Assembly: GCA_958428235.1 (NCBI GenBank)
Contig: CAUAFG010000018.1
Coordinates: 1-47,617, forward strand
Length of the DNA stretch: 47,617 nt
Source: Faeciplasma sp900553675
GTDB taxonomy: Bacteria; Bacillota; Clostridia; Oscillospirales; Ruminococcaceae
Reading direction: 5' to 3'
Under the pieces are notes generated by a model. It was not told the origin of the DNA and did no database searches. It saw only the letters and a program-made list of their open reading frames with translations. This document shows positions 8,048 through 17,238 of this stretch, in pieces. Position 1 is the first letter of the stretch; the number at the start of each line of letters is the position of its first letter. The translations under genes and the position numbers were made by a program.

Positions 8048-8419
8048 TTATAGTATTCTGTACCAGCAGGGAATTTCGGAATCGAGGATTTTTTTGGCAT
8101 ATTCCTTTATCTGGGTGCATTCCGCGGTGAATTCGTCGCATTTCGACTCGTACATAGGCGCAAGCCGCGAGATGGAAACCGATATTTCGGCAAGGCTTTC
8201 GTCGTTGGTTATGCATCCCAGACGGCGGCTGTATTTTCTGTAGAAGTCCTCAAGCTCGGATATGCTTTGCACAACTCCCTTGTTTTGCTCATAGGAGGCG
8301 ATAACCTCGTCGATTTTGCCGTAAAGCTTGGAATTGTGAACGGCGATATAGGCTATTGCCGAGCAGCCCAGGGCAATTATCACCGCGATTATCCCTATAC
8401 TTATAATTATTCTTTTCAT
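8048..8419 (-). CDS. DUF4363 family membrane-anchored protein
   Basis: This small protein (123 residues) has an N-terminal membrane helix (MKRIIISIGIIAVIIALGC) followed by a helical, Glu/Lys-rich domain outside or under the membrane. Size, architecture and its place directly after a DUF421 gene match DUF4363, a family of unknown function common in Clostridia. The ribosome site GAAAGGA overlaps the stop codon of the DUF421 gene, so the two are translationally linked. ATG 8419 is preferred; a TTG two codons earlier is also possible. Confidence 0.65.
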   Translation of the reverse strand: MKRIIISIGIIAVIIALGCSAIAYIAVHNSKLYGKIDEVIASYEQNKGVVQSISELEDFYRKYSRRLGCITNDESLAEISVSISRLAPMYESKCDEFTAECTQIKEYAKKILDSEIPCWYRIL

Positions 8420-8436
8420 ATGCAAAATATTCCTTT

Positions 8437-9123
8437 CTATTTCTTTCTGTAGCCCTTTTCCTTGGCGATTATTTTCAGCCGCTTGTCTGAGTAGGCAAGA
8501 CAGATAAGCACGTCCTTCGGTTCGAGATGCTTTCGCTTAAGCTCGCGGCGAAGCTCCTCTTCGGATATGAACATACGCGTTTCGGAGCTTTGAATCAGGT
8601 CACCGTCGGATATGAGCACCTGCGGAGGGTCTTCTTCAGGCTGGCGAGCGTCGAGCGATTTCGGGGTCAGCGGAAGCTCGTCAGCCTTCTGCAAAACGCT
8701 TATGGTGCCCGTGGTTTCAACAACTGCATACTGAACCTGAGTTATATCAAAGATTCCGCTTGAACGCAGCGAGGCGCAAACGTCGTCGACGGTGAATCTC
8801 AGCTCGGCTAACACCTTTTGGTCGATAACACCGTTTGAGATGATGATTTTTGGGCGCCCCGAAATGATGTGTCTGAACCTGCGCGATTTTAACGCCGCAT
8901 ATGAGACAAGCACGTCAACGCAGACAAGGGTTAATATCGGGACGATTCCGGTTATCATCGAAATCGAGGGGTCTTCCATGGACAGGGTGGCTATGTTGGA
9001 TATAAGAATGGTTATTACAAGCTCGGAGGGTGAAAGCTCGCCGAGCTGTCTTTTTCCCATTATCCTTGTCGCAAAGGTCACCAGCCCGTAAACGATTATT
9101 CCCCTTATAAAGACGATCAGCAA
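8437..9123 (-). CDS. DUF421 (YetF-like) membrane protein
   Basis: The protein (228 residues) has three N-terminal membrane helices, the family signature MGKRQLGELSPSELVITILISNIA early on, and a cytosolic region with GRPKIIISNGVI and the LRFTVDDVCASLRSSGI segment typical of DUF421. Members of the YetF group have been tied to envelope or spore functions, but the molecular role is unknown. TTG 9123 (MLIVFIRG) is preferred: the only ribosome-like site, AAAGGA, abuts the alternative TTG at 9135 and leaves it no spacing. It is the first gene of a two-gene minus-strand operon with the DUF4363 gene. Confidence 0.85.
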   Translation of the reverse strand: MLIVFIRGIIVYGLVTFATRIMGKRQLGELSPSELVITILISNIATLSMEDPSISMITGIVPILTLVCVDVLVSYAALKSRRFRHIISGRPKIIISNGVIDQKVLAELRFTVDDVCASLRSSGIFDITQVQYAVVETTGTISVLQKADELPLTPKSLDARQPEEDPPQVLISDGDLIQSSETRMFISEEELRRELKRKHLEPKDVLICLAYSDKRLKIIAKEKGYRKK

Positions 9124-9224
9124 GGCTGCACTCAATCCTTTCTAATACTAATTCCCAATCATCCTATAGCCAACTCCTCCGCTAAAATAAGCCCACTCGT
9201 CGTCAAGCTCCCTTGCAATACGCG

Positions 9225-9251
9225 GTTTTAGAGCGGTTTTTGCTCTAAAAC
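9225..9251. other. Perfect 10-bp hairpin between DUF421 and ger genes
   Basis: GTTTTAGAGC (9225-9234) pairs perfectly with GCTCTAAAAC (9242-9251). No T-run follows. It lies between two divergent genes in a gap of about 300 bp; the rest of the gap shows only the candidate promoter listed next. Its role is unclear. Confidence 0.5.
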
Positions 9252-9388
9252 GTTGTATTACTGCGGTCGCTTTCCTTGATTGGTCTTATTTTATCTGTCG
9301 GCTTTGGCTGCAGGCTGATTGATAATTAGTATAAACAAATATCGTATGATATTTTTACCTGATATTTTGAAAATATTACCCTGCGGCA

Positions 9389-9417
9389 GAATATTTTTTC
9401 TATGACGTGGCAAGAAT
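9389..9417 (+). promoter_or_regulatory. Candidate forespore (sigma F/G type) promoter of the ger operon
   Basis: GAATA (9389-9393) and GGCAAGAAT (9409-9417), 15 bp apart, fit the -10 pattern GGnnAnAnT and roughly the -35 pattern of forespore sigma factors. Ger operons are known to be sigma-G dependent in Bacillus. The match is short, so this is tentative. Confidence 0.3.
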
Positions 9418-9440
9418 ACCATTGAAAATAAAGGAAGGGA

Positions 9441-10940
9441 ATGATGACCCCTATGGCACAGTCAGAGGAAAAAACGCCGATATATAATCGTCTGGAAAGG
9501 AGCCTTGCCGAAATCAAAAAGATTTTCGGTTCCTCCGCCGACCTCAACATAGTAAGGGTGAGAATATCCGGCATAAGGTGCGCGGTGCTTACTCTTGAAG
9601 GCATGGTGTCCTCTAAAGACCTTGCAAAAATGCTGTTTGACCCGCTGATGGAGTATTCGCGCATATGCGCGACGGCTGAGAACGTCTATGAATTTATCGC
9701 CAAGGAAGGCATATTCTCGGCAGAGCAGAAGGAGCTTTCCGATTTAAACGACGCCGCACAAAAGCTCTGCGCAGGATTTGCCATAGTAATGGTAAACGGC
9801 ATACCCAAGGCGATGGCAATAAGCGCGCAGGGCTTTGACAAAAAGAGCGTATCCTCGCCCGAAAGCGAGGCGGATATAAGGGGCAGCCACGAAGCTCTTT
9901 CCGACAGTATGCGCACCAGCATGGCTCTTATAAGGCGAAGGGTGAAAAATCCTAAGATGAGGTTTGAGCTTGTAACATCAGGAAAGCTGAGCAACACCGA
10001 GCTGTGCATGGTATATATAGAGGGCAGAACTCCCGAAAAGCTAAGAAAAGAGGTCAAAAAGCGGCTGGAGCAGATAAAGCTTCCGCTGATACTGACAAGC
10101 GGCAGCATTTCGCCGTTTGTGTCGCCGAACAGCGGCTCCTTCTTTTCTGGAGCCTCCACCACCGAACGCCCCGACGTTCTGATAGCCAAGATAAACGAGG
10201 GCAGGATAGGTATTCTTATAGATGGTGTGCCGTATGCGGTAGTCTGCCCAACGCTGTTTATAGAGAATTTCCAGACGGTGGACGACTACGAGGACAAGCC
10301 CTATTTTGCCTGCTATCAGCGGTGGATAAGGTATATCTGCTTTTTTATTGCCTCCTATTTGCCGGGGCTGTACGTGGCTTCGGCGGTATTTCACCCCGCA
10401 GTGCTTTCAAGGGTACTTCTTTTAAGCCTTATAGCCTCGGAGGAGAACACGCCCTATCCGTTGATAGCCGAAATGCTGATTGTTATAGTGATGTTTGAAA
10501 TCCTGCGCGAGGCGGGGCTGAGGCTTCCCAAGGCGGTTGGCGGAGCTGTCTCCATCGTGGGAGGACTTGTTATAGGCGACGCTGCGGTTTCAAGCGGGCT
10601 TATTTCCGCGCCGCTCCTTATCATAATAGGAATAACCGCAACAAGCTCGTTTGTTCTGCCCAGCCTTAACCCGCAGACCACAATTTTAAGGATTGCGGGC
10701 GTGGCATTGGGCGGCACTCTGGGATTTTTCGGAATAGCCGTTATGATAGTTATAACCCTTGTGAACGCCTGCGCAACCGATTGCTTTGCCGTTCCCTATG
10801 TTTCGCCGATATCGCCATTTACCTTCAAGGCTTTGCGTGATGTTATAACCCGCGTTGGCTTTAAGAGGATGGAAAGGCAGAATGTTCTGATTGAGGAGCT
10901 TAACGGCTCGGGAGGTATGGATGCCACAAAGCAGCAGTAA
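9441..10940 (+). CDS. gerA: Spore germination protein, GerA family (A subunit)
   Basis: This is the A subunit of a spore germinant receptor, which sits in the inner spore membrane and triggers germination when nutrients bind. The protein (499 residues) has a soluble N-terminal half and a membrane half from about residue 290. Family motifs are clear: RGSHEALSDSMRTSMALIRR, a TERPDV block, GRIGILIDGVPYAVVCPTLF, and FEILREAGLRLPKAVGGAVS with LVIGDAAV. ATG 9441 abuts the ribosome site AAGGAAGGG; ATG 9444 or 9453 may be the true start. The gerB start lies within its last codons. Confidence 0.93.
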   Translation: MMTPMAQSEEKTPIYNRLERSLAEIKKIFGSSADLNIVRVRISGIRCAVLTLEGMVSSKDLAKMLFDPLMEYSRICATAENVYEFIAKEGIFSAEQKELSDLNDAAQKLCAGFAIVMVNGIPKAMAISAQGFDKKSVSSPESEADIRGSHEALSDSMRTSMALIRRRVKNPKMRFELVTSGKLSNTELCMVYIEGRTPEKLRKEVKKRLEQIKLPLILTSGSISPFVSPNSGSFFSGASTTERPDVLIAKINEGRIGILIDGVPYAVVCPTLFIENFQTVDDYEDKPYFACYQRWIRYICFFIASYLPGLYVASAVFHPAVLSRVLLLSLIASEENTPYPLIAEMLIVIVMFEILREAGLRLPKAVGGAVSIVGGLVIGDAAVSSGLISAPLLIIIGITATSSFVLPSLNPQTTILRIAGVALGGTLGFFGIAVMIVITLVNACATDCFAVPYVSPISPFTFKALRDVITRVGFKRMERQNVLIEELNGSGGMDATKQQ

Positions 10941-12006
10941 AATAAGTCCGTGGCAGATGTATGCATTACTGATACTTGCGCGGATTATGCACACCATGAT
11001 ATATTATTCCGGACGTCCCGGAACGGAAATGCTTTTAACTGTGCTTCTGACCACGGCTATTGAGATTCCGGCAAGCATCCCGCTGGTATGCTATATCTCC
11101 GACGGCGGAGCGGACACATCCGCGGATATTGCCGCGGAAATCGGCGGCAAAAAAGGAGCGGGAGCAATAAGGCTTTTGTATGCAGTATACTTTTTGTATA
11201 TATCCTCAGGCACGGTCAACAACTTTTCTAAGTTCATGAGCGTGGAGTTTCCCCAGATTGCGGTGGTGCCGGTTATTATCGCTGTGCTTGCGATTTCTGC
11301 CGGATACTGTGCATGGCTTGGAATCGAGGCTTTGGCTCGCGCGGCGGGAGTTGTCTTTGCCTCGATAATCGCGCTGGTAGTTCTTATGTCGGCAGTCAGC
11401 GAGGGAAGACTGGATACCCTTAATCTTCTGCCTGTGACAGCAAGCGATATTCCGAATATGCTCGAATACGCAGTCAGGGATTTATCATCGAGCTGGTGGC
11501 TGCCGATGCTTGCAAGCCTTGCGCCATACCTTAGGGGCGGCGTTAAAAAGACGGTTGCGGCTTATCTTATTTCAAAGCTTGTCATTTTAGAGTTTTTATT
11601 GCTTATGCTTATTCTTATGCTCCGCGATTTTGTGGTGTTTATAGGATATCCCATGCTTGCGCTCGGAGCCTATGCAAAGACCGATTTTATCCAGCACTTC
11701 GACGCCATAAATATGCTTGTCTGGACGTTCAACTGCGTTACCGTCAACGGAGCTTACCTGTTTATTATTTCAAAGACGGCGGGAAGAGAAAGAAAGCTTT
11801 TTCCGTTGGCTGTTTCGGTTCTGGCAGTGATATGCGGCGCTCTGTTCTCGTATTACAACAAGGTGGATTACAACAATGAAACGGCGTTTGTAATAAAATC
11901 GCTGGGAATAGTTGTACTGGGTATAATCCTGCCGCTTGCGGCTTTGCTTATAAGAAGATTCAGGAGGTACAGATTAAAATGTTGCGAAAATTCGCCCTGC
12001 TTTTGA
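10921..12006 (+). CDS. gerB: Spore germination protein, GerB family (B subunit)
   Basis: This is the integral membrane B subunit of the germinant receptor, related to amino-acid/polyamine transporters. The protein (361 residues) has about ten hydrophobic segments and begins with the family pattern ISPWQMYALLILARIMHTMI. ATG 10921 is five bases after GGAGG (10911-10915), inside the end of gerA, and overlaps it by 20 bases. Its own end overlaps gerC. The B subunit is thought to bind the germinant; the ligand cannot be told from sequence. Confidence 0.92.
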   Translation: MPQSSSKISPWQMYALLILARIMHTMIYYSGRPGTEMLLTVLLTTAIEIPASIPLVCYISDGGADTSADIAAEIGGKKGAGAIRLLYAVYFLYISSGTVNNFSKFMSVEFPQIAVVPVIIAVLAISAGYCAWLGIEALARAAGVVFASIIALVVLMSAVSEGRLDTLNLLPVTASDIPNMLEYAVRDLSSSWWLPMLASLAPYLRGGVKKTVAAYLISKLVILEFLLLMLILMLRDFVVFIGYPMLALGAYAKTDFIQHFDAINMLVWTFNCVTVNGAYLFIISKTAGRERKLFPLAVSVLAVICGALFSYYNKVDYNNETAFVIKSLGIVVLGIILPLAALLIRRFRRYRLKCCENSPCF

Positions 12007-13127
12007 TTGCCGCAGTTTTTGCGCTCAGCCTTTGCGGATGCTCATCGTTTATCGACGTAAGGCTGCGGCTGGTGGTTCACGCAATCGGAATAGACCCTGT
12101 TGACGAGGACGTTTATGAGATGAGCTGGCAGGTGTTTAAGGCTCAGCCTCCGGAGGGCGGAGGACCCGTAGACGCCACCGGTCAGAACATTATAACCATA
12201 ACTACCTATGGGCGCTCGGTATACGAGGCGCTGAAAAGCCTTGAGCGGCAGACCGGCAAGGAAGTGTTCATCGGCGACATGGAGCTTATTGTTTTAGGCT
12301 CGGACTTCGCCGGAAAGGATATTTCGGGGCTGATGTCATATTTTTATGACGACTGTGATATATATATGGGAATGAACGTTGTCCTTGCCGACGGAAAGGC
12401 AAGCGAGATAACCGGTATGTCCTTGGAACACGGAACAGCCGTCGCCGAGCTGCTGAACGAGATGGTATACGTCTGCGCAAAGGAATCAAGAACAATCCCT
12501 TCAAAGCTTATCGACGTTGGAAGCCATTTCAAAAGCGGAAATACCTCCTTTGTAATGCCGGTTTTGTCCGCAAAGCCCCTTGAAAATTCGGGCGGCGGAG
12601 GAGACGACACTACGGTTTATGACAAGGCGGTGGGCGTTTTTAAAACCGCGCTGATATCAAACGGCACGCCGTCGGGATATATAAGCCCTGAAGAGGCAAA
12701 GGGGATATGTTTGCTTGTGGGAAGGGCGCAAAGCGTTATGATGGTGATTCCGCAGGGAGACGAGCTTGTCGTTGCGGAAGCAAGCATAACCAAGGTTAAA
12801 AGAAAAGCCACCATCGGCGAAAACGGCTTTCCGCTGATAAAGGTGGAGATTATGGGCGAGCTTAAGGTGAAAGACGACCCCTGCGGCAAAGGTCACAAGG
12901 ATATAAAGGAGCTTTCGCAGGACGAGCTTTTTAAATACTGCCGGCTTGCCTATCAGAAAACAGCCGCTGCCGGAACCGACGTTTTAGACATAGAAAGGCT
13001 TCTTAAAAAATACGAAAACAGGTATTACTCCGAAAACAGCAGGAATATTGAGGCAATCGTGCAGAACACGGCGTTTGAGGTGAATGTAAATCTGAAAAAA
13101 TATACCGACGACACCAACCGCAGATAA
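11979..13127 (+). CDS. gerC: Spore germination lipoprotein, GerC family (C subunit)
   Basis: This is the lipoprotein subunit of the receptor (382 residues). The signal peptide ends in LSLCGC, a good lipobox with the lipidated Cys at residue 21. The mature part opens with DVRLRLVVHAIGIDPVDEDVYEMSWQ-type sequence, and the family strand pattern GRSVYEALKSLERQTGKEVFIGDMELIVLG follows. ATG 11979 follows AGGAGG (11962-11967). It completes an A-B-C operon in canonical order with overlapping genes; no D subunit follows. Confidence 0.92.
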   Translation: MLRKFALLLIAAVFALSLCGCSSFIDVRLRLVVHAIGIDPVDEDVYEMSWQVFKAQPPEGGGPVDATGQNIITITTYGRSVYEALKSLERQTGKEVFIGDMELIVLGSDFAGKDISGLMSYFYDDCDIYMGMNVVLADGKASEITGMSLEHGTAVAELLNEMVYVCAKESRTIPSKLIDVGSHFKSGNTSFVMPVLSAKPLENSGGGGDDTTVYDKAVGVFKTALISNGTPSGYISPEEAKGICLLVGRAQSVMMVIPQGDELVVAEASITKVKRKATIGENGFPLIKVEIMGELKVKDDPCGKGHKDIKELSQDELFKYCRLAYQKTAAAGTDVLDIERLLKKYENRYYSENSRNIEAIVQNTAFEVNVNLKKYTDDTNRR

Positions 13128-13144
13128 TGAAAAACGCCGATTTT

Positions 13145-13224
13145 GTCTGAAATCGCACCGAAAAATCAGGCGTGGAACCGCAGCAAGATGGATTTTGCAC
13201 CTGATTTTTGGTGATTTTTCAGAC
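13145..13224. repeat. Long imperfect inverted repeat after the ger operon
   Basis: Arms of about 28 bases face each other: GTCTGAAA...CACCGAAAAATCAGG at 13145-13172 and CCTGATTTTTGGTG...TTTCAGAC at 13197-13224. No T-run follows on the plus strand. It may act as a 3' stabiliser or terminator, or be a REP-like unit. Confidence 0.7.
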
Positions 13225-13282
13225 TTAGATTAAGTATAACTCACAAATTTCTAAGTATTGGCGATAAATTTTGTCTCTGACC

Positions 13283-13311
13283 TTGAAATCGGCGGCGCAA
13301 TGTGATATGAT
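13283..13311 (+). promoter_or_regulatory. Promoter of asp23-fakA
   Basis: -35 TTGAAA (13283-13288) and -10 TATGAT (13306-13311) are 17 bp apart. Confidence 0.65.
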
Positions 13312-13373
13312 AATTAAGATAGACGTAATATGGATTTAACCGGCATATTGCTTTAGGAAGGAGACAGGACTTT

Positions 13374-13730
13374 ATGATAAAAATAGATAATCATTTAGGC
13401 ACAATAAATATCACAAATTCCTACCTTACCGCACTTATAGGACACGCTGCCGCGAGCTGCTTCGGCGTTGTAAGAATGAATCCTGTGGGCGCAAGGCAGG
13501 GAGTTAAAACAAATCTTTTAGGCGCGACCTCCATCGAAAACGGAGTGAGAGTAACGGTTCCAAAGGGCACCAATCACATGGTGATAGATCTGCATATATT
13601 CGTCACCTACGGAATAAATGTCTCCGCTATTGTCGACAGCATCATCAACAAGGTAAGATATGTTGTTGAAAGCGAAACCGGAATAGCGGTAAATAAAATC
13701 AACGTTTTTGTTGACGGTATGGAATCGTAA
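13374..13730 (+). CDS. Asp23/Gls24 family envelope stress protein
   Basis: This small protein (118 residues) of the Asp23 (YloU) family is membrane-associated and linked to cell-envelope homeostasis in Firmicutes. The family pattern is visible: an opening beta-hairpin (GTINITNSYLTALIGHAAASCFGVV), the central VRVTVPKGTNHMVIDLHIFVTYG, and the closing amphipathic helix with VESETGIAVNKINVFVDGM. It lies 21 bases ahead of fakA, the same pairing as yloU-yloV in Bacillus subtilis. Confidence 0.9.
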   Translation: MIKIDNHLGTINITNSYLTALIGHAAASCFGVVRMNPVGARQGVKTNLLGATSIENGVRVTVPKGTNHMVIDLHIFVTYGINVSAIVDSIINKVRYVVESETGIAVNKINVFVDGMES

Positions 13731-13751
13731 TATAAAGGAGAAGAGTCGGAA

Positions 13752-15413
13752 ATGATAAGCGGAAGTGTTTTAAGAGACGCATTTATAAGCGCTGCCAACA
13801 GCATATCCAAGAATAAGAAAAGGGTCGACGAGTTAAACGTCTTCCCGGTGCCGGACGGCGACACCGGCACAAATATGTCGATGACCCTTGGCAATGCCAG
13901 AAAAGAGCTTGTTTTAATGGGAGACGGCGTTGGAGTCGGAGAGGTTGCAAAGGTTATGGAATCCGCGCTTTTAAGGGGCGCAAGGGGAAATTCCGGCGTT
14001 ATAACCTCGCTGATTTTAGGTAAGGGCTTTTCAAAGGCTTTGGCAGGTAAGAAGGAAGCGGATACCGCTTTGCTGACCGAGGCGCTTGAAACAGGCGTTG
14101 CGCGCGCATATAAGTCGGTTATGAAGCCCACCGAGGGAACTATTTTAACGGTTGCAAGGCTTGCGTCGGTAAGGGCAAGGGAGATTTGTGAGACTGTCAC
14201 CGATATTCCGGTCTTCTGGAGCGAGGTATGCGCCGAGGCTGAAAGAGTGCTTGATACCACCCCCGACCTTCTGCCCACCCTTAAAAAGGCGGGAGTTGTG
14301 GACGCCGGAGGAAAGGGTCTTTGCATAATGATGCGAGCTATGGGAAGCGTTTTCGAGGGCAAGGGAATTGTTGCCGACGATGAAGAAAAGGCAGCAGAGC
14401 CTGTCACAATAGAAACGTTTGCTTCTGTTGTGGGCAGCTTCGACGAGGATATTCACTTCACCTACTGCACCGAATACATAGTAAAAAGAAACGAGGACTG
14501 CGAGGATCCCATAAAGCTCCGCGCTTATCTTGAATCCATAGGCGACTGCGTTGTTGTGGTTGACGACGACGAGATAATAAAGGCTCATGTTCACACCAAC
14601 AATCCCGGACTTGCTATTGAAAAGGGTCTGGAGTTCGGCTCGATCAACCTTCCCAAGATAGAGAATATGCGCTATCAGCACGAAGCCAAGCAGAAGGAAA
14701 ACAAGGTCACCGTTTCAAGCTCGAAAAAGGCTTATGTTTCGGTTCCTCCCGAAAAGCCGTTCGGATTTGTGGCAGTAGCCGCAGGCGACGGTATTGAGGC
14801 AATGTTCAAGGACGCGGGTGCCGACTGCATAGTTAAGGGCGGTCAGACCATGAATCCCTCCACCGAGGATATTTTAGCGGCGATACAGTCCTGCCCGTCT
14901 GAAACCGTATTTGTGCTTCCCAACAACAAAAACATCATCATGGCGGCGGAACAGGCGGTTAAGCTTGCCGACAGAAAGGTCTGCGTTTTGCAGACAAGAA
15001 CCATCCCTCAGGGACTTTCGGCTTTGCTTGCATTTGATTCCTTTGCCGACTTCAATGCCAACCGCAGCGGCATGACAAAGGCGTTTGAGCGGGTTCAGAC
15101 CGGTCAGATAACCTTTGCCGCAAGGGACAGCGAATTTGACGGTCAGGAAATCCACAAGGGAGAGATATTGGCGCTTGACAACGGCAAGCTTTCCTTTGTA
15201 GAAAAGGAGACCGAAAAGGCAGCCTACAGGCTGATAAAGCGGATGATAAATTCGGACAGCGAATTTATAACCATCATCTACGGCTCGGACATCTCCGACG
15301 CCGACGCTGAGTCGCTTCGCGCAAGAGTTGAAGAAAAGTTCGGCTCGCGCATGGATATAAGCCTTATCAGCGGCGGACAGCCGGTTTACTACTATATTAT
15401 CAGTGTGGAATAA
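13752..15413 (+). CDS. fakA: Fatty acid kinase catalytic subunit FakA (DhaL/DegV-like)
   Basis: FakA phosphorylates fatty acids held by FakB so that they can enter phospholipid synthesis. The protein (553 residues, the usual length) has an N-terminal DhaL kinase domain with the Asp-rich nucleotide loop FPVPDGDTGTNMSMTL (31-46) and GNSGVITSLILGKG, a middle segment with the family motif HVHTNNPG (about 279-286), and a C-terminal DegV-like domain. It follows the asp23 gene as in other Firmicutes. No FakB gene is in the window. The older name is YloV, Dak phosphatase domain protein. Confidence 0.9.
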   Translation: MISGSVLRDAFISAANSISKNKKRVDELNVFPVPDGDTGTNMSMTLGNARKELVLMGDGVGVGEVAKVMESALLRGARGNSGVITSLILGKGFSKALAGKKEADTALLTEALETGVARAYKSVMKPTEGTILTVARLASVRAREICETVTDIPVFWSEVCAEAERVLDTTPDLLPTLKKAGVVDAGGKGLCIMMRAMGSVFEGKGIVADDEEKAAEPVTIETFASVVGSFDEDIHFTYCTEYIVKRNEDCEDPIKLRAYLESIGDCVVVVDDDEIIKAHVHTNNPGLAIEKGLEFGSINLPKIENMRYQHEAKQKENKVTVSSSKKAYVSVPPEKPFGFVAVAAGDGIEAMFKDAGADCIVKGGQTMNPSTEDILAAIQSCPSETVFVLPNNKNIIMAAEQAVKLADRKVCVLQTRTIPQGLSALLAFDSFADFNANRSGMTKAFERVQTGQITFAARDSEFDGQEIHKGEILALDNGKLSFVEKETEKAAYRLIKRMINSDSEFITIIYGSDISDADAESLRARVEEKFGSRMDISLISGGQPVYYYIISVE

Positions 15414-15445
15414 TCCGCACCACCGTTTAAAACTGCGTTAATTTC

Positions 15446-15475
15446 GCGCCGCTTGATATTTATATTGGGCGGCGC
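15446..15475. other. GC-rich hairpin upstream of the ABC exporter pair
   Basis: GCGCCGC (15446-15452) pairs perfectly with GCGGCGC (15469-15475) around a 16-base loop; there is no T-run. It may protect the 3' end of fakA mRNA or weaken read-through into the exporter genes. Confidence 0.45.
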
Positions 15476-15501
15476 AAAACATTATAAGGGGAGACTTTTT
15501 C

Positions 15502-17238
15502 TTGAAAAAGCTGTTGAAATATTTTAAGAATTACCGTGTGGAGGCAATATGCGCTCCTGTTTTCAAGATAATCGAAGCGATTTTCGAGCTTTTGGTGCCG
15601 CTGGTAGTTGCAAAAATCATAGACGTTGGCATACCATCCGGCAACAAGGGCTATATTGTCGGAATGTGCGGAATTATGATACTTTTCGGCGCGATAGGTC
15701 TTGCAAGCACATTAACGGCGCAGTATTTCTCCGCAAAGGGTGCGGTGGGCTTTTCATCGACCGTTCGGCAGGCACTTTTTGACCATATCCAGTCGCTTTC
15801 CTTTGCCGAACTGGACAGGCTTGGCACCTATACCCTTATAACAAGGCTGACAAACGACATAAATCAGGTGCAGACCGGCGTTAATCTTACTCTCCGCCTT
15901 TTAATGCGCTCGCCGATAATAGTCTTCGGCGCGATGATTATGGCGTTTACTATCGACGTTAAATCGGCACTGATATTTGTGGGAGTTATACCTGCGCTGT
16001 CGGTTGTTGTCTTCGGAATAATGCTTGTAAGTATTCCGCTTTATGCAAAGGTTCAGGCAAGGCTTGACAAGGTCTTACTAAAGACCAAGGAAAATCTGGC
16101 AGGAGCAAGGGTAATCAGGGCATTTTGCATGGAGGAAAGCGAAACAGCCGACTTTGTCGAGAAAAACGAAAGTCTGGCTAAGATTCAGAAGTTCGTTGGC
16201 AAGATATCCTCTGTCATGAACCCGATGACATATGTTATAGTCAATCTGGGAATAATCCTTCTTTTATACCGCGGCGCGATAGAGGTGGATAATGGCAGGC
16301 TTACTCAGGGCATGGTTATAGCTTTGTATAACTATATGTCGCAGATTTTAGTCGAGCTTGTAAAGCTTGCAAACCTTATTATCAGCATAACAAAAAGCGT
16401 TGCCTGCGGAAACAGGATTCAGGCTGTTTTGGATATTACCCCCTCAATGGAGGACGGAAGCGTATCATCAGGAGATGAAAACAGCGAATACGCCGTTGAG
16501 ATGGAAAACGTGTCCTTTAAATACGCCTCCGCTTCGGCAGCTTCGATTGAGGATATAAACCTGAAAATCAAAAAGGGCGAAACGCTTGGCGTTATCGGCT
16601 CGACAGGCTGCGGCAAAACCACTCTTATAAGCCTTATTCCGCGATTCTACGACTGCACAGCAGGAAAAGTAAAGGTAAACGGCGTTGACGTTAAGGACTA
16701 CTCGCAGGAGGCTCTGCGTGAAAGCGTTGCGGTGGTAATGCAGAAAACCGTGCTTTTCAACGGCAGCATAAGGGATAATATCCGCTGGGGAAACGAAAAC
16801 GCCACCGACGAGGAAATCTCTCAGGCGGTAAGCTCGGCTCAGGCGGCGGACGTTGTTGCTTCCAAGCCTGAAGGTCTTGACTTTATAGTCGAGCAGGGCG
16901 GAAAGAACCTTTCGGGCGGACAGCAGCAGCGGTTGTCCATCGCGAGGGCACTTGTAAGAAAGCCCGAAATTCTCATTTTAGACAACAGCTCATCGGCACT
17001 CGACTATGCAACCGAGGCGGCTCTGCGCAAATCCATAGCCGAGCTTGACTTTAAGCCGACGGTCATAACGGTATCGCAAAGAGTATCAGCCGTTATGCAC
17101 TCAGACAGGATAATGGTTTTGGAGGACGGCAGAGCGGTGGGCTTGGGAACTCACGACGAGCTTTTAAAAAGCTGTCCCGAATATAAGGAACTGTACGAGT
17201 CGCAGGTAAAAAGCTCGAAGGGAGGCGAAAGCGCATGA
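15502..17238 (+). CDS. ABC exporter half-transporter, degenerate-site subunit
   Basis: The protein (578 residues) has six membrane helices and one nucleotide-binding domain, the type IV exporter layout. Walker A GSTGCGKTT is near residue 367 and the signature LSGGQQQ near 470. Walker B reads LILDNSS, with Asn in place of the catalytic Glu, and the H-loop reads VSQRVS, with Gln in place of His. These losses define the degenerate partner of a heterodimer. The TTG start follows AAGGGGAGA. The substrate is unknown; lipid, peptide or drug export are family possibilities. It overlaps the next gene by four bases (ATGA). Confidence 0.92.
   Translation: MKKLLKYFKNYRVEAICAPVFKIIEAIFELLVPLVVAKIIDVGIPSGNKGYIVGMCGIMILFGAIGLASTLTAQYFSAKGAVGFSSTVRQALFDHIQSLSFAELDRLGTYTLITRLTNDINQVQTGVNLTLRLLMRSPIIVFGAMIMAFTIDVKSALIFVGVIPALSVVVFGIMLVSIPLYAKVQARLDKVLLKTKENLAGARVIRAFCMEESETADFVEKNESLAKIQKFVGKISSVMNPMTYVIVNLGIILLLYRGAIEVDNGRLTQGMVIALYNYMSQILVELVKLANLIISITKSVACGNRIQAVLDITPSMEDGSVSSGDENSEYAVEMENVSFKYASASAASIEDINLKIKKGETLGVIGSTGCGKTTLISLIPRFYDCTAGKVKVNGVDVKDYSQEALRESVAVVMQKTVLFNGSIRDNIRWGNENATDEEISQAVSSAQAADVVASKPEGLDFIVEQGGKNLSGGQQQRLSIARALVRKPEILILDNSSSALDYATEAALRKSIAELDFKPTVITVSQRVSAVMHSDRIMVLEDGRAVGLGTHDELLKSCPEYKELYESQVKSSKGGESA

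Noticed and set aside
9225..9234. GTTTTAGAGC, identical to the start of many Cas9-type CRISPR repeats
   Set aside because: It is a single occurrence forming a simple hairpin; there are no spaced repeats, no tracrRNA-like sequence and no cas gene.
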